Shown here one piece after another: positions 10,949 to 21,971 of a DNA stretch of 64,000 nt. A program made the position numbers and the translations under genes. The notes beneath the pieces were generated by a model. That model ran no database searches. It was not told the origin of the DNA and saw only the letters and a program-made list of their open reading frames with translations. Source of the DNA: Chalciporus piperatus (taxonomy: Eukaryota; Basidiomycota; Agaricomycetes; Boletales; Boletaceae). How positions within the stretch are numbered: the first letter of the stretch is position 1; each line of letters opens with the position of its first letter. The stretch lies in contig JBBPTG010000025.1 in NCBI GenBank assembly GCA_038093975.1, positions 62,001 through 126,000 on the forward strand. Reading direction: 5' to 3'.

Positions 10949-13900
10949 TCAGTCCTTTCTCGCCGATCGTGATTTATCCCCTGCCTGGGGGTCAATAGGG
11001 AGCGTCCTCTTGGCTAGTCCATGAGGAGCAGGGTAGCGATTGCGAATGATTCTCGGCCGCTTCGGAGGCTGCAATGAAAGATCACCGCCTGGAACGTTGT
11101 TGACCTCTCCGACGTCTTTCTCCCGATCTACGTCAAGGTTGGGTAAATTTACGTGAAGACATGTACACGTTTGTGACTCACCAGCGACAGTTCGTTTTCT
11201 ATTATCACGCTCTTCATCCTTGGGTGGTGGCATCTCAGATCGGTACGATGCCGTAGGTGCCTGGGGAGCCGAGCGACTTGCCTCTTTCTCGCCTATCCTC
11301 GCACGTAAACTGGAACCTGTGTCTGGCCCACTCCCAGCGTTTGAAGGCGGATAGGCATGTGGCGGATGGTCACGTTGGCCCTTCCAGTCACCACCTCGGC
11401 TAGCAGTAGGGTCAGCCTTGCTGCCAACCCTGGAGCCATCGACGGATGACATCGCCCTTGGGGCGGACGGCGTGGTGGGAGGGAGGTTTTTGGGACCGTC
11501 TGGTATCCGCTTTTCGGTAGGCTGTATGACAGGTGATCAAGAAAATGATAACGTTTGTACATACGTTAACGAACCTTATCCACCGGTGGTCGCGACTCTC
11601 CTTCTGCCGGTTGGGGTTCAGTTCGGCGTCTGTCCGACTCTCGAGGTCGATCATGGGTTTCCTTCTCGGAACGGCGGCTTCTGTCCTCTCGATGGCTTTC
11701 CTTACGCGAGCTGCGCTTGGAAGTACGGTCCGCCTGAAAAAGAATTAGTCTTCTCTGATAGATGAGTGAAAGACAGAAGCTCACATCATCATCAGTAAGT
11801 CGGCGTCTTTTGCCGAGAGCGTCATCGCCAATTTGAGAAGCAGGGCGATGTCGAGTGGGGTCTGGGCGAGTGGGAAGACTCCGTGCTTCCGGTGTGGCGG
11901 TGGGAATAGCAGATGCAGGAGCCTGGCCAGATCTCTCTCGATCCTTGCGTGATTCGCGATCACGATCCTTGTCATCACGCCGGTGACGATCCCTGTCCCG
12001 ATCCCTATCCCGGTCGCGTTCTTTATCCCGGTCACGACGATCCCTGTCCTTCTCCTTCTCCCGTTCTCTATCACGCTCCTTGTCACGTTCCCTCTCGCGG
12101 TCGCGGTCTCCATGTCTGTCCCGGCCGCGATCCTTATCTCGTTCTCTGTCACTCTCCCTGTCCTCACGTGCTGACGCGCGATGACCCGAAGCTCTCTCGC
12201 CTCGAGGACCATGGGCTGCGCCACTCTCTTTGCGAGACAACCGCGATTCTTGCCGAGCTTCTCGGTCCATGCCTCTCTCATCGGTGCGATCACCGTCTCC
12301 ACTTCCACGGTCCGAACGGCGTTCCCCACTCGCTCGGCTCTCGGCACTATGGTTCCTAGTGACAGGTGATTGGGACCGTCGGCGAGGTAATGGTGAAGGA
12401 GCACCGGAACCAGGCTGACTACGAGTATCTCCCGCCGATCTCCGGTCATCAGGACGCTCAGATGCGCGGTGACCCATGGTTTGTTTAGCGGTTTCGCGGA
12501 GCTCTTGCGCCGAAAGCGTTTGACTTGGAGCGGTTGGCGGTGGCATAGTATCTAGTGTTTGCTTCTCGTCACCTCTCTGTCTGGGCGAAAGAGGTGCTTC
12601 TCGCGGACTTGGGATACCTGGCCGGGAGAGTTTGGGGGCATCTTTGAGAACAGGAGTTGGCGCTCGGCTGTCAATGGACACAGGAGGCAAGGAGCTCTGC
12701 CCAGGAGCTGAGGGTGGCCGTGCTCCAAAGCGTGAAGGGGTTGTTTCTTGAGGAAGTGATCTTCCTTCCTTCGGTGCAGTTGGGATGGTGTCGACGTCCA
12801 TTGCATCTTGTCTTGTCGATTTGCTCTCGCTCTCTGGTGCCGGTGAATCCTTGTCTGGACGAACTCGCTTCACCTTCTCGGGTCTCGGGATACTATATAT
12901 GTTTGTAATTAGTCCAGAGACGGGCACAACACGAGACACATGCATACCTTTCGATAGCCAATTTTGCGAGATTAGCTGGCGTGGATGGTCTTTCATCACC
13001 AACTTGAGATGCGCCAGCGAATGGCTGAGTTCTTGGCGCCGATGGAGCACCCGGAACACTGCTGACTTCGCGACGTCCGTCGTTTGAAACGGGAAGCGTA
13101 GAACCATTTACTGGCTGTGTCGACCGTGGCCGTTCGAGCGCCTGCAGAGAAGAGGAGCCAGGCTTCGGAGACAACGTGGCGCCATTAAGCTACAGAACGT
13201 CATTCATTCCTCCGAAGTCTCATCGCGAAAAATAACGTACCTTTGGTGTTGGTCTGGCAACTGCCCATTGCGAATCGCGCTTCTTCAAAGCTGCAGAATA
13301 GCTACAGTGACTTGAGAACCCGTCTCAGCTTTCAAAGTGAAAAGATAACTCACGCTCTACTCAAGATCTTGAGGTCACCTCGTTCTTCACCTTCGACGAG
13401 TTTATCAATCATACTATCAATGACGGGTCCATATTCGCCAACGGCAGCAAGGGGGAAAACCGGAAGAATTTCCTTCAGCACGATGATAGCGTTGTAGACA
13501 TGCATGAATTCTCCAGTTTCGATGCAACTACAGAGACTCTGCAAAGACGGCTAAGCTAAACTGAGCTTGTGATAGTGAAGGACCACTCACTCTTCCCAGC
13601 TTTCTGTGCCACTTCCGCAGGATTTGCTTGAAACCGGACCATGACAGGAGGTCTTCAGGCAGAATGCTGGTGTGGTCTTTGTTGGTCCAGCGTGGCTGGA
13701 ATCCTGGAAGAAGAACTGTTTTCCCTCCGATCTTCGTACGATTATCTTGTATGAAGAGTTGCTCGTCCTGCGCCCACTTCCAGAGATCTGTAAGAACCCC
13801 CAACAAGAAACGCCCTGTTGGCTTATGTTAGACTGCTTACGATGGCTTATCTGGAGCACATACCATAATTCTTCGCTTCATATTCACTACAGGAGAAGAT

Positions 13901-16900
13901 TACAGTCTTGATATGATCACCAAGCAGCTGCGGGACAGTCAGTCATCGCTGATAGAGCAAACTTGAGACGAACCTTGTCGTAGCACATTAATGTCGGGAA
14001 GCCCACCGTTCCTTGCGTATGTATGACTTTGATGATTTGCGCACAATAGTCGGCGTCCATGGGTGAAAGAAGACACCGTGGCTGGATGCAATGTTCGATG
14101 ATAGCTGAGGCCAAGACAGCATAGCGGTGCTCGACTTGATGGAGCATGAGCTACTTGAACTCACAAAGATAGGACGCACTCACCGTGAGCGAACCAGTGC
14201 TGTTTCTCTCGCGCCAGCCGCTTCAGCGTGAAAACTCTCGAGACGGTCTGCTCCTTGAATTCTTGAGCTAATGTGTTTACAGACGCGTTACATCGATCGC
14301 GTTTGGCTCGATGTGAGCTTGCTGTTAACCTCTTTGCGCGGTCTGAAGAGCGATCGGCGCTGATGTACTTGGCATCTTCTTGACGGCTGAGAGTACGTAG
14401 CGCAGCTCCCTCTTCGTCATACCTAGCAGCTGGCGGGGCAAGATCATACATCGACAATTGCCAGAAGGTCAAGTAAAAGCCAGGGCTTCGGGGCCGTGTC
14501 AGCTCGAAGCCAAGCTCAACACAATATTTGAGGACTTACCCAATGACGTCGATAGCGTTACTCTTTGCAATCTTACGCACATCATCGAATAGTGTTTCCA
14601 ACTCAGGAATCCAGGGGCTCTATCAGGCAGTGACATGGTTAATCAGGTCAACAGCCCTGTTATGCATTAGTTACGAACCTCTGCAGTGGGGGTGGCTGTT
14701 TCAGGTTCAACTTCCATTGCATTGTCCTCCGCGCCATCAGCTGAGGTCGACTTGTGCTCGACATTATCCCTTGGTGTATTGACACCATTGGGTGACTCCA
14801 TACGGGATGCTGCGGCGGACGGATCGCGTTTCGCTGCTAGACGAGCCTTCAGTCGCTTCTCGGCCTCTTCGTTGGCAACACGTTCTTTCTCCTGCAAAGA
14901 TAAAGCCGTTTTCTGGAACTCGATTAGCATTCAACCCAATTTCAGTTGGGCGGTAATTTACCAGAAGAATGTTGTTGAGCATTGGGCGAATAATTTGCAT
15001 GCAGATCGGAGCAGATATTCCATACAACTCCCCAAGATCAGCCAAGGGAGGGAGTATCTTCTTTGCGTAGTCTTCAGGGGATACAACAGCAGGAGACGTA
15101 AGGAGTTCCAAGTACTGGAGTAGGACCCCATGAGTCTGAAGTGGGGAAGCGACTTTGAGACCAAGATTTGATACGACATGACGCGCAACCTACGGTGTCG
15201 AACAGGCTTGCAAGGGACTTGAGATGAGTGTCCGGAGCCTTGAAGACGCAGGACTGGCGCTGCTGTGCAACTTGAACAAGGAGAGGCAATGCCAATGAAG
15301 TCTCTAGCAGGGTCTTTCCAAGTCGGTGAGGACCTTTGAGTAAAGCGTCGCCAGGATCCAGACGTGCTCCTCGAGTTGTGGATGCAATCGCCTCAATGCG
15401 CAGGGCCGGGCCACCTGCCATCGCAGCAATTTGTGAATCCGACAAACTGGGGAGCGGCTCAATCCCAGCCATCTTCCAAATAAGTTCGCGAAGAACCACT
15501 ATCTCCGTCGTCTGACCGTTGTACAGTTGATGAACAATGTATTTGAGCAACGGAGACAAATCCGCGCTGTAGCGCCGGAATAGCATGCCGGTGAAAGAAG
15601 CAAGGCCTGCTGCGGTCAGGACATGAGTAATAAAATATCGCGACGAAACCTACTTTGAAGCCAATCTGAGATATTAACACCGTCGTCCTTCACGCGATTC
15701 TTGTAGGGGTTCGAGAGCGCGTCGAGAATGACATAGACCAATACATCGAAACCCATGTTGGTCACATAGCGAAGAACTTGAATCACCACGTTCGCCAGAT
15801 TATCATATGCCATGATCTGGTTGACGGCGTTCGCAAAGAAGATACAGGGATTGGAGTGGGCCAGTTTCGCAACCGTTCCAGAAAGTGTGTCGATGGTGTT
15901 GTGGGATAACCGTCGCAGGATTCCTTTCGATTCCCGGTCAGCTTGTACTTGACGAATGCGGAGCTCTGGGTGCGAATTGTATGTGTTTGTCTTCCATTCC
16001 CCGTATAGTTTCCACCGAGTCGTGGTATCATACTGCCGAATGATGTGCCAGATCTCGACAGTGCAGACAGCGTTACCTCGAATGAGAGAAAGAGAAGGCA
16101 AGAGGTAAGCCCGTAGAAGTTTGAACCAGAACGTGCGGATGGGGTTCGCGGGATCTGGCTCTCCATTCGGTTTCTTTGTGATGGGATCGAGGGGAGTCTG
16201 AAAGGATGAGAATGCAGTGGACAGCGACAAAACATGTGCATTTACCGTGGACGTTAACTGCGACCTCCCTAACCGCGTTACTTTCGAGACAAATAACGGG
16301 TCGCGCGATATGTGTAGCCCGACAAAGCTCATGAGAGGTTCTATGACATCAACTAAATCATCATACGTTGTCGACAGAGGGACCCTCTCCGACCAATCGG
16401 GGAAAAAGAAAACAAACTCCGTGGTAGCTGTACACGGAGGTGTTGGCGCTATCAAAGTGAGCTGCAGCTTCCGGGTCGGCGTAATGATAATACCACTAGA
16501 TCCGTACCGAGCACGAGGCTGGGTGAAGCTGGGGTTCCTCTCCTTCAAAACGAAGGTCGCGTCATAGAGGGGAGCGATGGAGTGCTTGAGAATGCGAAGC
16601 AGCAAATCTGCCAGCTCAACTTGCGCGTCCACAAACCATGGGAATTTGGTCAATATTGCAAAGGCTGGGCGTAAAGCTCCAACGGAAAGCAAGGCGTTGA
16701 CGAGAGCCGCCTTTTGATTCGGGGCTCTCGTATCTGCAGGCTTCTTGACTTCCTCCACAGGGTCTGAGCGCGGTTTTGGTCCATTGGTCGTGGATTCTAG
16801 AGGGGCAGCCATGGCTAGTTGACTCGTTTTTGCATCTGCAATCCGATGTTGTACTTGGTCCAGATAATCTTTGTGACAGGAGCCCATATCTTCATCGGAA

Positions 16901-18379
16901 GGCGAAAGCTGCGCGTTCGCCGTAAGTGGAAGTAACATAGTATCCGTGAACTGACATACATGTGGATATAACTCCTCCAGCGAGACGAAACCTTCCCGAA
17001 TCAAAATGGCAGCCGTGAGGTAAAGGTTTTTTTGAGATGGATCGTTCATATCAGAACCCTTCGGGCGGTCAGAAGAGTGGATAGAAGGAAGCATGTAAGA
17101 CATACCTGGTAGTGAGCAAATTTAAAGCCCAGAACTTGAGCAAGCACCCGCGACTCAAGGTCGTCTGATTCCAACTTCGACCCGTTGTAGCTTGAGGACA
17201 TCGTTTCAGCGATCTCCAAGACTGCATCGAGCGTCTTCCCTCTATATTGGTCGGGAGAAGCGGCAGGCAGTGAACGAGTATCCATTTTGCGTTTCATAGA
17301 ACGCTTCACGGATCCTGACCATGGCGAGAATGACAGGAGGGAAAGGAAGAAAGTGTAATGAGTGGCGATATTGACGGTCAAAACGTCCAGGATAATATCA
17401 AGGGCGCGATTGGGGTCGAGGTCGAAGTATCCAATGAGGCCCATGACTTTGTCCCACACCGTTCGAGCGCGGTCTTCTATAGATGCGATACTCTCCACAG
17501 GTGTACCATCTTGCGGCGAATGTGAGGGACCTAGAGAGCTCATCAACTCCACGCACAGCTTGCTGTAACCTTCAGACTGTTCGCGCAGGAGGTTGAACTT
17601 GTTTTGTTTGTAGCTGGTGGAGTTGTGAATGTCAAATACACGCAACATGCTAGCCAGAGTGCACTCACAAGAGACCAGTTCTAGTTCTGATCTCCTTCTT
17701 GTCAAACGAAGACCTGTCCGATATGAGGCCAATATTGGCAAGAAGGCTCAAATCCAGTCGCTCCCTGCATATAGCCACATTGATTATCCCAGCGAACTAG
17801 GCGACAACCAGTCTCAGTATGTTCACAAGTCTTCAGCACAGCAATTCTCACCAAGAGCTTCTTAACAATATCAACCAGAGTTTCCTTGTCCTGGTCGGCA
17901 AGGTGCTTTATTTCAGCCGCTTTATGAAGGTCGCTAGTCTGCTTTGTGTCGAGGACCTGTTCTGAGGCAGCTGTGCTAGCCTTGGCATCCGCTATGACCT
18001 CATCTAGCTGCGCGTCGAGAGACCAGATAATGTCTATGAGTATTTCTCCGAATAGACCGTTGCTTGGCAGATGACCAGGCTGAGCAGACGACGATGGCAG
18101 GGACGCCATAACCGACCGGACGAAGGCAACGAAACCTTGAGGGTTCATCGGACGGTTCGGAGACCAGGACCTCAGAGTGGAGTATAAGATGGCGTGATAC
18201 GCAGTTGTCAGGGTTCCAACACTGCTTGGGTCCACAGGGTTTAAATGGGGTGGCAGGAGGAAATTTCGACTGGAAGAGAACGCTCAGGAAAGGTCACCAA
18301 GAATGAGATGAGAGGTACCATTCTGTGTCCCCACCACTGGACCACCGCTCTAGACAGCTGTTTACCCTGCCAATGACAT
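10949..18379 (-). CDS. THO2: THO complex subunit 2 (mRNA export, R-loop control)
   Basis: Largest scaffold subunit of THO/TREX, which loads export factors on nascent mRNA. Family hallmarks seen: FDLDPNRALDIILDVLT (near 17400), the THO2 middle domain with SWKLYGEW-like text near 16000, the block TFWQLSMYDLAPPAARYDEE (near 14450), VEHRYAVLASAIIEHCIQPR (near 14120) and RGDLKILSRAYSAALKKR across an intron near 13330. The last 700 codons are disordered, with a long Arg-Asp/Arg-Glu dipeptide tract at about 11940-12200. Many introns; well-fixed ones are 11128-11181, 11522-11574, 11734-11784 and 12893-12947. The 5' end is tentative: a frame with NFLLPPHLNPVDPSSVGT starts after an acceptor near 18262, and an ATG at 18379 with a 14 nt first exon would join it in phase. 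That putative first exon lies inside the segment duplicated with the UNC93-like gene. The stop at 10949 is clear. Confidence 0.9.
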
Positions 18380-19543
18380 CCATGGCCGTGAATCGAAAAT
18401 GTGGATGGCAGCAAACACGAGCGCAATGCAACTCCTTGCTGCTAGCTTGTTCATTAGCAAGGCGCTGGCCCAAAAGACAAGAATAGTAATTGTTGCGGTT
18501 TATTGACATCTGTTGTCCAAAGCCTTGCGTTCCAAACAACTCCACAGCAGCGGCGAGCCGATGGTGATGACCAGTGTACAATGCATACACATAGACTCCC
18601 TTGCTATATCGTTTGTCCACTTCGCGATGATTACCGTGACAACGGAAAGTTGTTAAGGGCCGGTTTGAGATGGCCAAAAGTGCTGCTAAGCGAGTGCTGC
18701 CCGCACTCGGTTAGCAATACTTAGCTGTAAGACTACCGCATCTCAAACAGGCCCTAATCGACCGCACGGGCTGCTTTGGCGGAGTCCCATGGTTATATGG
18801 GCTGCATTCATTAGCGCGGAAGAGCACATGTTGCCAGTGGTACTCATCTGACATGACCCAAGCAACTCTACTACATCTGAAATAGTTGAGCTCTATCCTC
18901 TTCCAGTAGTTACTGATCAGTTCATCGGAGTCTTTCTATCCGACAGCTACGATAGGCCGTGATAAAGATTTCGAAATGCCAAAATAGTCCTGTGAACATC
19001 CCTGTCCGTTCATGGATCTCGCCCATTTGCAGGTAGTTTACTTGCTAGGCTAGGTCTTGGCAGTTGCATGGAAATGTCATTGGAATTTCCATTGTCAGAA
19101 TGCAGACGCGCATAAACACCCGGTTTCAGGTCATCGACATCGGCGGCGTCTTACTTTGAGTTACTTCTTGCCAGCTCTTGCCGCTCTTACGGGAACACAC
19201 AACCATGGGGCCACTACTCTATAAAAAGTTGACCGGACCTAACCGCATGTTCAAGACAGTACACGAATAAGCTCTCAATTGAGGCCATGAGGTACAATTG
19301 CTAATCATTCGAAGCAGCAGCATGCACCCACGCCAGATATAATCCAAAGTTTGATGCAAGACCCGGGTTCCCTCTCAGCACAGCAGCAGCACAGGGTATT
19401 TCCTGGTTAGCATCAGTGCCTGTCTTCCCCAATTACCTCCGAGACTCTCATGCCCACGAGGTTCCATTTCCCTAACGTTTGATTAGGCAAGCCAAGATGT
19501 ATAAGAAGCGGCGATAGATCGTCTGTTGACACCATCCCTTCTC
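18380..19543. other. THO2-UNC93A divergent intergenic region
   Basis: About 1.16 kb without a supported gene. It holds the MITE at 18657-18754 and blocks repeated upstream of the second transporter copy (for example ttgcggtttattga near 18495 and 26137). Promoters of THO2 and of the first transporter must lie here. Confidence 0.6.
18657..18754. mobile_element. 98 bp foldback MITE, PIF/Harbinger (Tourist-like) type
   Basis: Left end GGGCCGGTTTGAGATG and right end CATCTCAAACAGGCCC are near-perfect terminal inverted repeats (one mismatch in 16). It is flanked by a TAA duplication (18654-18656 and 18755-18757). Internally gctaagcgagtgc faces gcactcggttagc, so nearly the whole element can fold into one hairpin. 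The TAA target duplication and GGGCC-type ends are typical of PIF/Harbinger elements. It has no coding capacity and is absent from the corresponding position of the second duplicated copy. Confidence 0.8.
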
Positions 19544-21427
19544 ATGGCGGACATCATCTCAGAGAAGAAACTCGAGAGTGGGAGCGAGGACTCCGGCTCC
19601 CAACGCGAGGAGATATTCGAGCGTCCCACAGGATGGAGGGGGATCTACTACCATCCCTACTTCCAAGTTGTCATGCTTGGCTTCGTTTGTTTCATGTGCC
19701 CAGGCATGTTTAACGCGTTGGGTGGCATTGGTGGGGGTGGTCAAGTCAACACGACCGCGCAAGCCAACGCAGCCACGGCCACTTACTCTACATTTGCCTT
19801 CTTCGCCTTCTTCGCCGGGTCGGTGTTCAAACGTTCATCCGTGGAATTCGGACGGAAGACTCATTTTTCATAGGACAGTCAACAATGTGATCGGACCTCG
19901 TCTCACACTTTTCCTTGGAACTCTGGGATACTCGCTCTACGTCGCTTCTTTCTTGTAGGATTCCTACACCGCAGTTATCACTCATTGCTTACCTGTCCTC
20001 CAGGGCTGACAACATTCATCCCAATGCATACGACTTTGTCGTCACCGCTGGTGCACTCCTCGGATTGTGCGCAGCGTTGCTATGGACTGCACAGGGCTCC
20101 ATGATGATGGCCTATGCAACCGAGAGGCAGAAGGGTCTCTTCATCAGTATCTTTTGGTCAATATTCAATCTTGGTGCCGTCGTTGGTGGCGCAGTCGCAT
20201 TTGGGGCCAACTTCAACAACCAAGTGAGTTGTTCGCCCGCTTCCCTCTACAGCAGTATTAATGACGTGTTGACTCGAAAAGAGCAACTCGGGTAAGTTCT
20301 CTGTTTCGATGCAGTCATCATCCGTCTAATTTTTGGTCGTGAAGTTGGAAATGGAACCTACGTGAGTCTGATATTCCTTCTAGAAATCTACAACACTGAC
20401 ATCGCGTATCAGATCGGCTTCTTGATCCTTACTCTCATTGGTGTCTCTCTGGCCCCACTGATGGCCGACCCGTCCAAGATCATCCGGACAGACGGCACAA
20501 AGGTCACCCTCCCAAGCCAACCATCCTGGAAGACCGAGTTCATCAACCTTTACGTCGCTCTCAAGACTGATCCGACGATTATCTTATTATTCCCCATGTT
20601 CTTTGCCAGTAATTATTTCTACACCTGGCGTAAGTCGTTTGGCGCAATACCTCGAATGCTGTCACAAACTGAGCGTCGAATATACAACTAGAACAAAATG
20701 ACTACAATGCCGCGCTCTTCAACATTCGCACGCGCAGTCTGAATGGATTCCTCTACTGGGCAGCACAGATCTTTGGATCTGTGTTCCTTGGGTATGGCGT
20801 CCTCGACCGAGTGCAGTTTAGCCGTCGCACTCGTGCTTTCCTGGGCTGGGGGATCGTAACGGCATTCGTATTCATTGTTCACATCTGGGGATACTTCTAC
20901 CAAAGGTCTGTGAGGTCTTTTTCGAACAAGAGATGACAAAGCTCAACAAAGTTGCAGGACGTATACGCGCGAAACAGTGCCTTCCACTGCTTCGAAAATG
21001 GATTTCAGCAATTCCGCATACGCGGCACACCTCTGGCTGTACATTTTCTCTGGCTTCTTGGATGCCATGTGGCAGACGTTCGTCTATTGGCTGATGGGTG
21101 CCATGTCTAACGATCTTGCCAAGCTTGCAGTTTTCACTGGCTTCTGTGAGTCCTATTGCATCTGCCGAAAGGGCGTCGGTACTCATAATACCCAGACAAG
21201 AGCATTCAATCCGCCGGTGCTGCTGGTGTATGGCGAACGGATGCACTTTTAATACCGTAAGTCTCCCCTCGTGTCATGATCGGGGGATGGTACTCAACTC
21301 ATTCTACCCAAGGTACATGAACATCTTCATCTCTACATGGGTTCTGTGTGTCGCTGGAGTCGTCTTTGCTCTCCCAATGATCCATTATCGCATCAAGGAA
21401 CACACTGATGCGGAAGACCAGGAGTAG
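19544..21427 (+). CDS. UNC93-like major facilitator transporter, copy A
   Basis: Membrane protein of the UNC-93/DUF895 branch of the MFS; substrate unknown in fungi. Ten exons: 19544-19818, 19874-19954, 20004-20223, 20282-20291, 20345-20361, 20413-20629, 20692-20905, 20958-21145, 21196-21256 and 21313-21427. They add to 1398 nt and 465 aa with no stop. Two are micro-exons of 10 and 17 nt that together encode part of SNSVGNGTY. A cytosolic N-terminus (ADIISEKKLESGSED, WRGIYYHPYFQ) precedes about ten hydrophobic segments, such as VMLGFVCFMCPGMFNALGG and IGFLILTLIGVSLAPLM. The first intron uses a GTCGGT donor, needed to give FFAGTVNNVIGPRLTLFLGT. The ATG at 19544 is the first in frame. A second intact copy lies at 27003-28880. 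Confidence 0.88.
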
Positions 21428-21971
21428 TTCGTACCAATCTCCTCATCTGTTTGGGAAAGATCTGACACGCTGTTTCTCCAGTCAATTCAGGGCGCATGGC
21501 GGTGGTCACTAAGGTTTTATGACACGGAATGAATGATGATTCTGTTGATGTGACATTCTAAGTTGATATCTGCTCACGACACGACTGTTATGCTACTTAA
21601 TTTCAGGTTTTCTGTGTGGACACTGGGTATCAGCGCGTGTGGCAGAGTAGCTTCAATTGGGATGTGGAATGTACACAATGTTTGGTTTATATTCCTGGAC
21701 CCGAAGGTTTTCGTAAGTACAATTTCTTCACAACATCGTAACGCAGCCGCAAGCCAGACTTCCGACCCGAGGGTTCTTGGTCCAGCAGAAATCGACAAGT
21801 TCACTCGACTGCCCTGACTCTCGTTTGTGAGGTAGGTGACACCTCCGAACGATAAGCACCGAGCAAGGACCGATGCAACAAAATGTCAGTTCATTTGGTG
21901 TTCCCGTCGCTCTACCCCACAACAAAAATCCTAGATACAACACAGAATTCATAAGCCGCTATCGTCACGAC
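21428..21971. other. convergent intergenic region after UNC93A
   Basis: Holds the 3' flank of the transporter (duplicated up to about 21695) and the 3' flank of the dynamin-family gene on the other strand. No supported coding frame. Confidence 0.5.

Larger units (their letters stand above)
18333..21695. repeat. segmental duplication, copy A
   Basis: Aligns by eye with 26026-29136. Shared sequence begins at accactggaccaccgctctag and ends near the phrase gtttggtttatattcc. It covers upstream DNA, the whole UNC93-like gene and about 270 bp downstream. Copy A has extra upstream blocks that copy B lacks, among them a MITE at 18657-18754. Identity within coding exons is very high, with scattered single-base changes; upstream DNA has more indels. 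Confidence 0.92.

Noticed and set aside
11913..12449. Long open frames on both strands in the THO2 tail
   Set aside because: They arise from the repetitive RD/RE codons of THO2; their translations are low-complexity mirror patterns.
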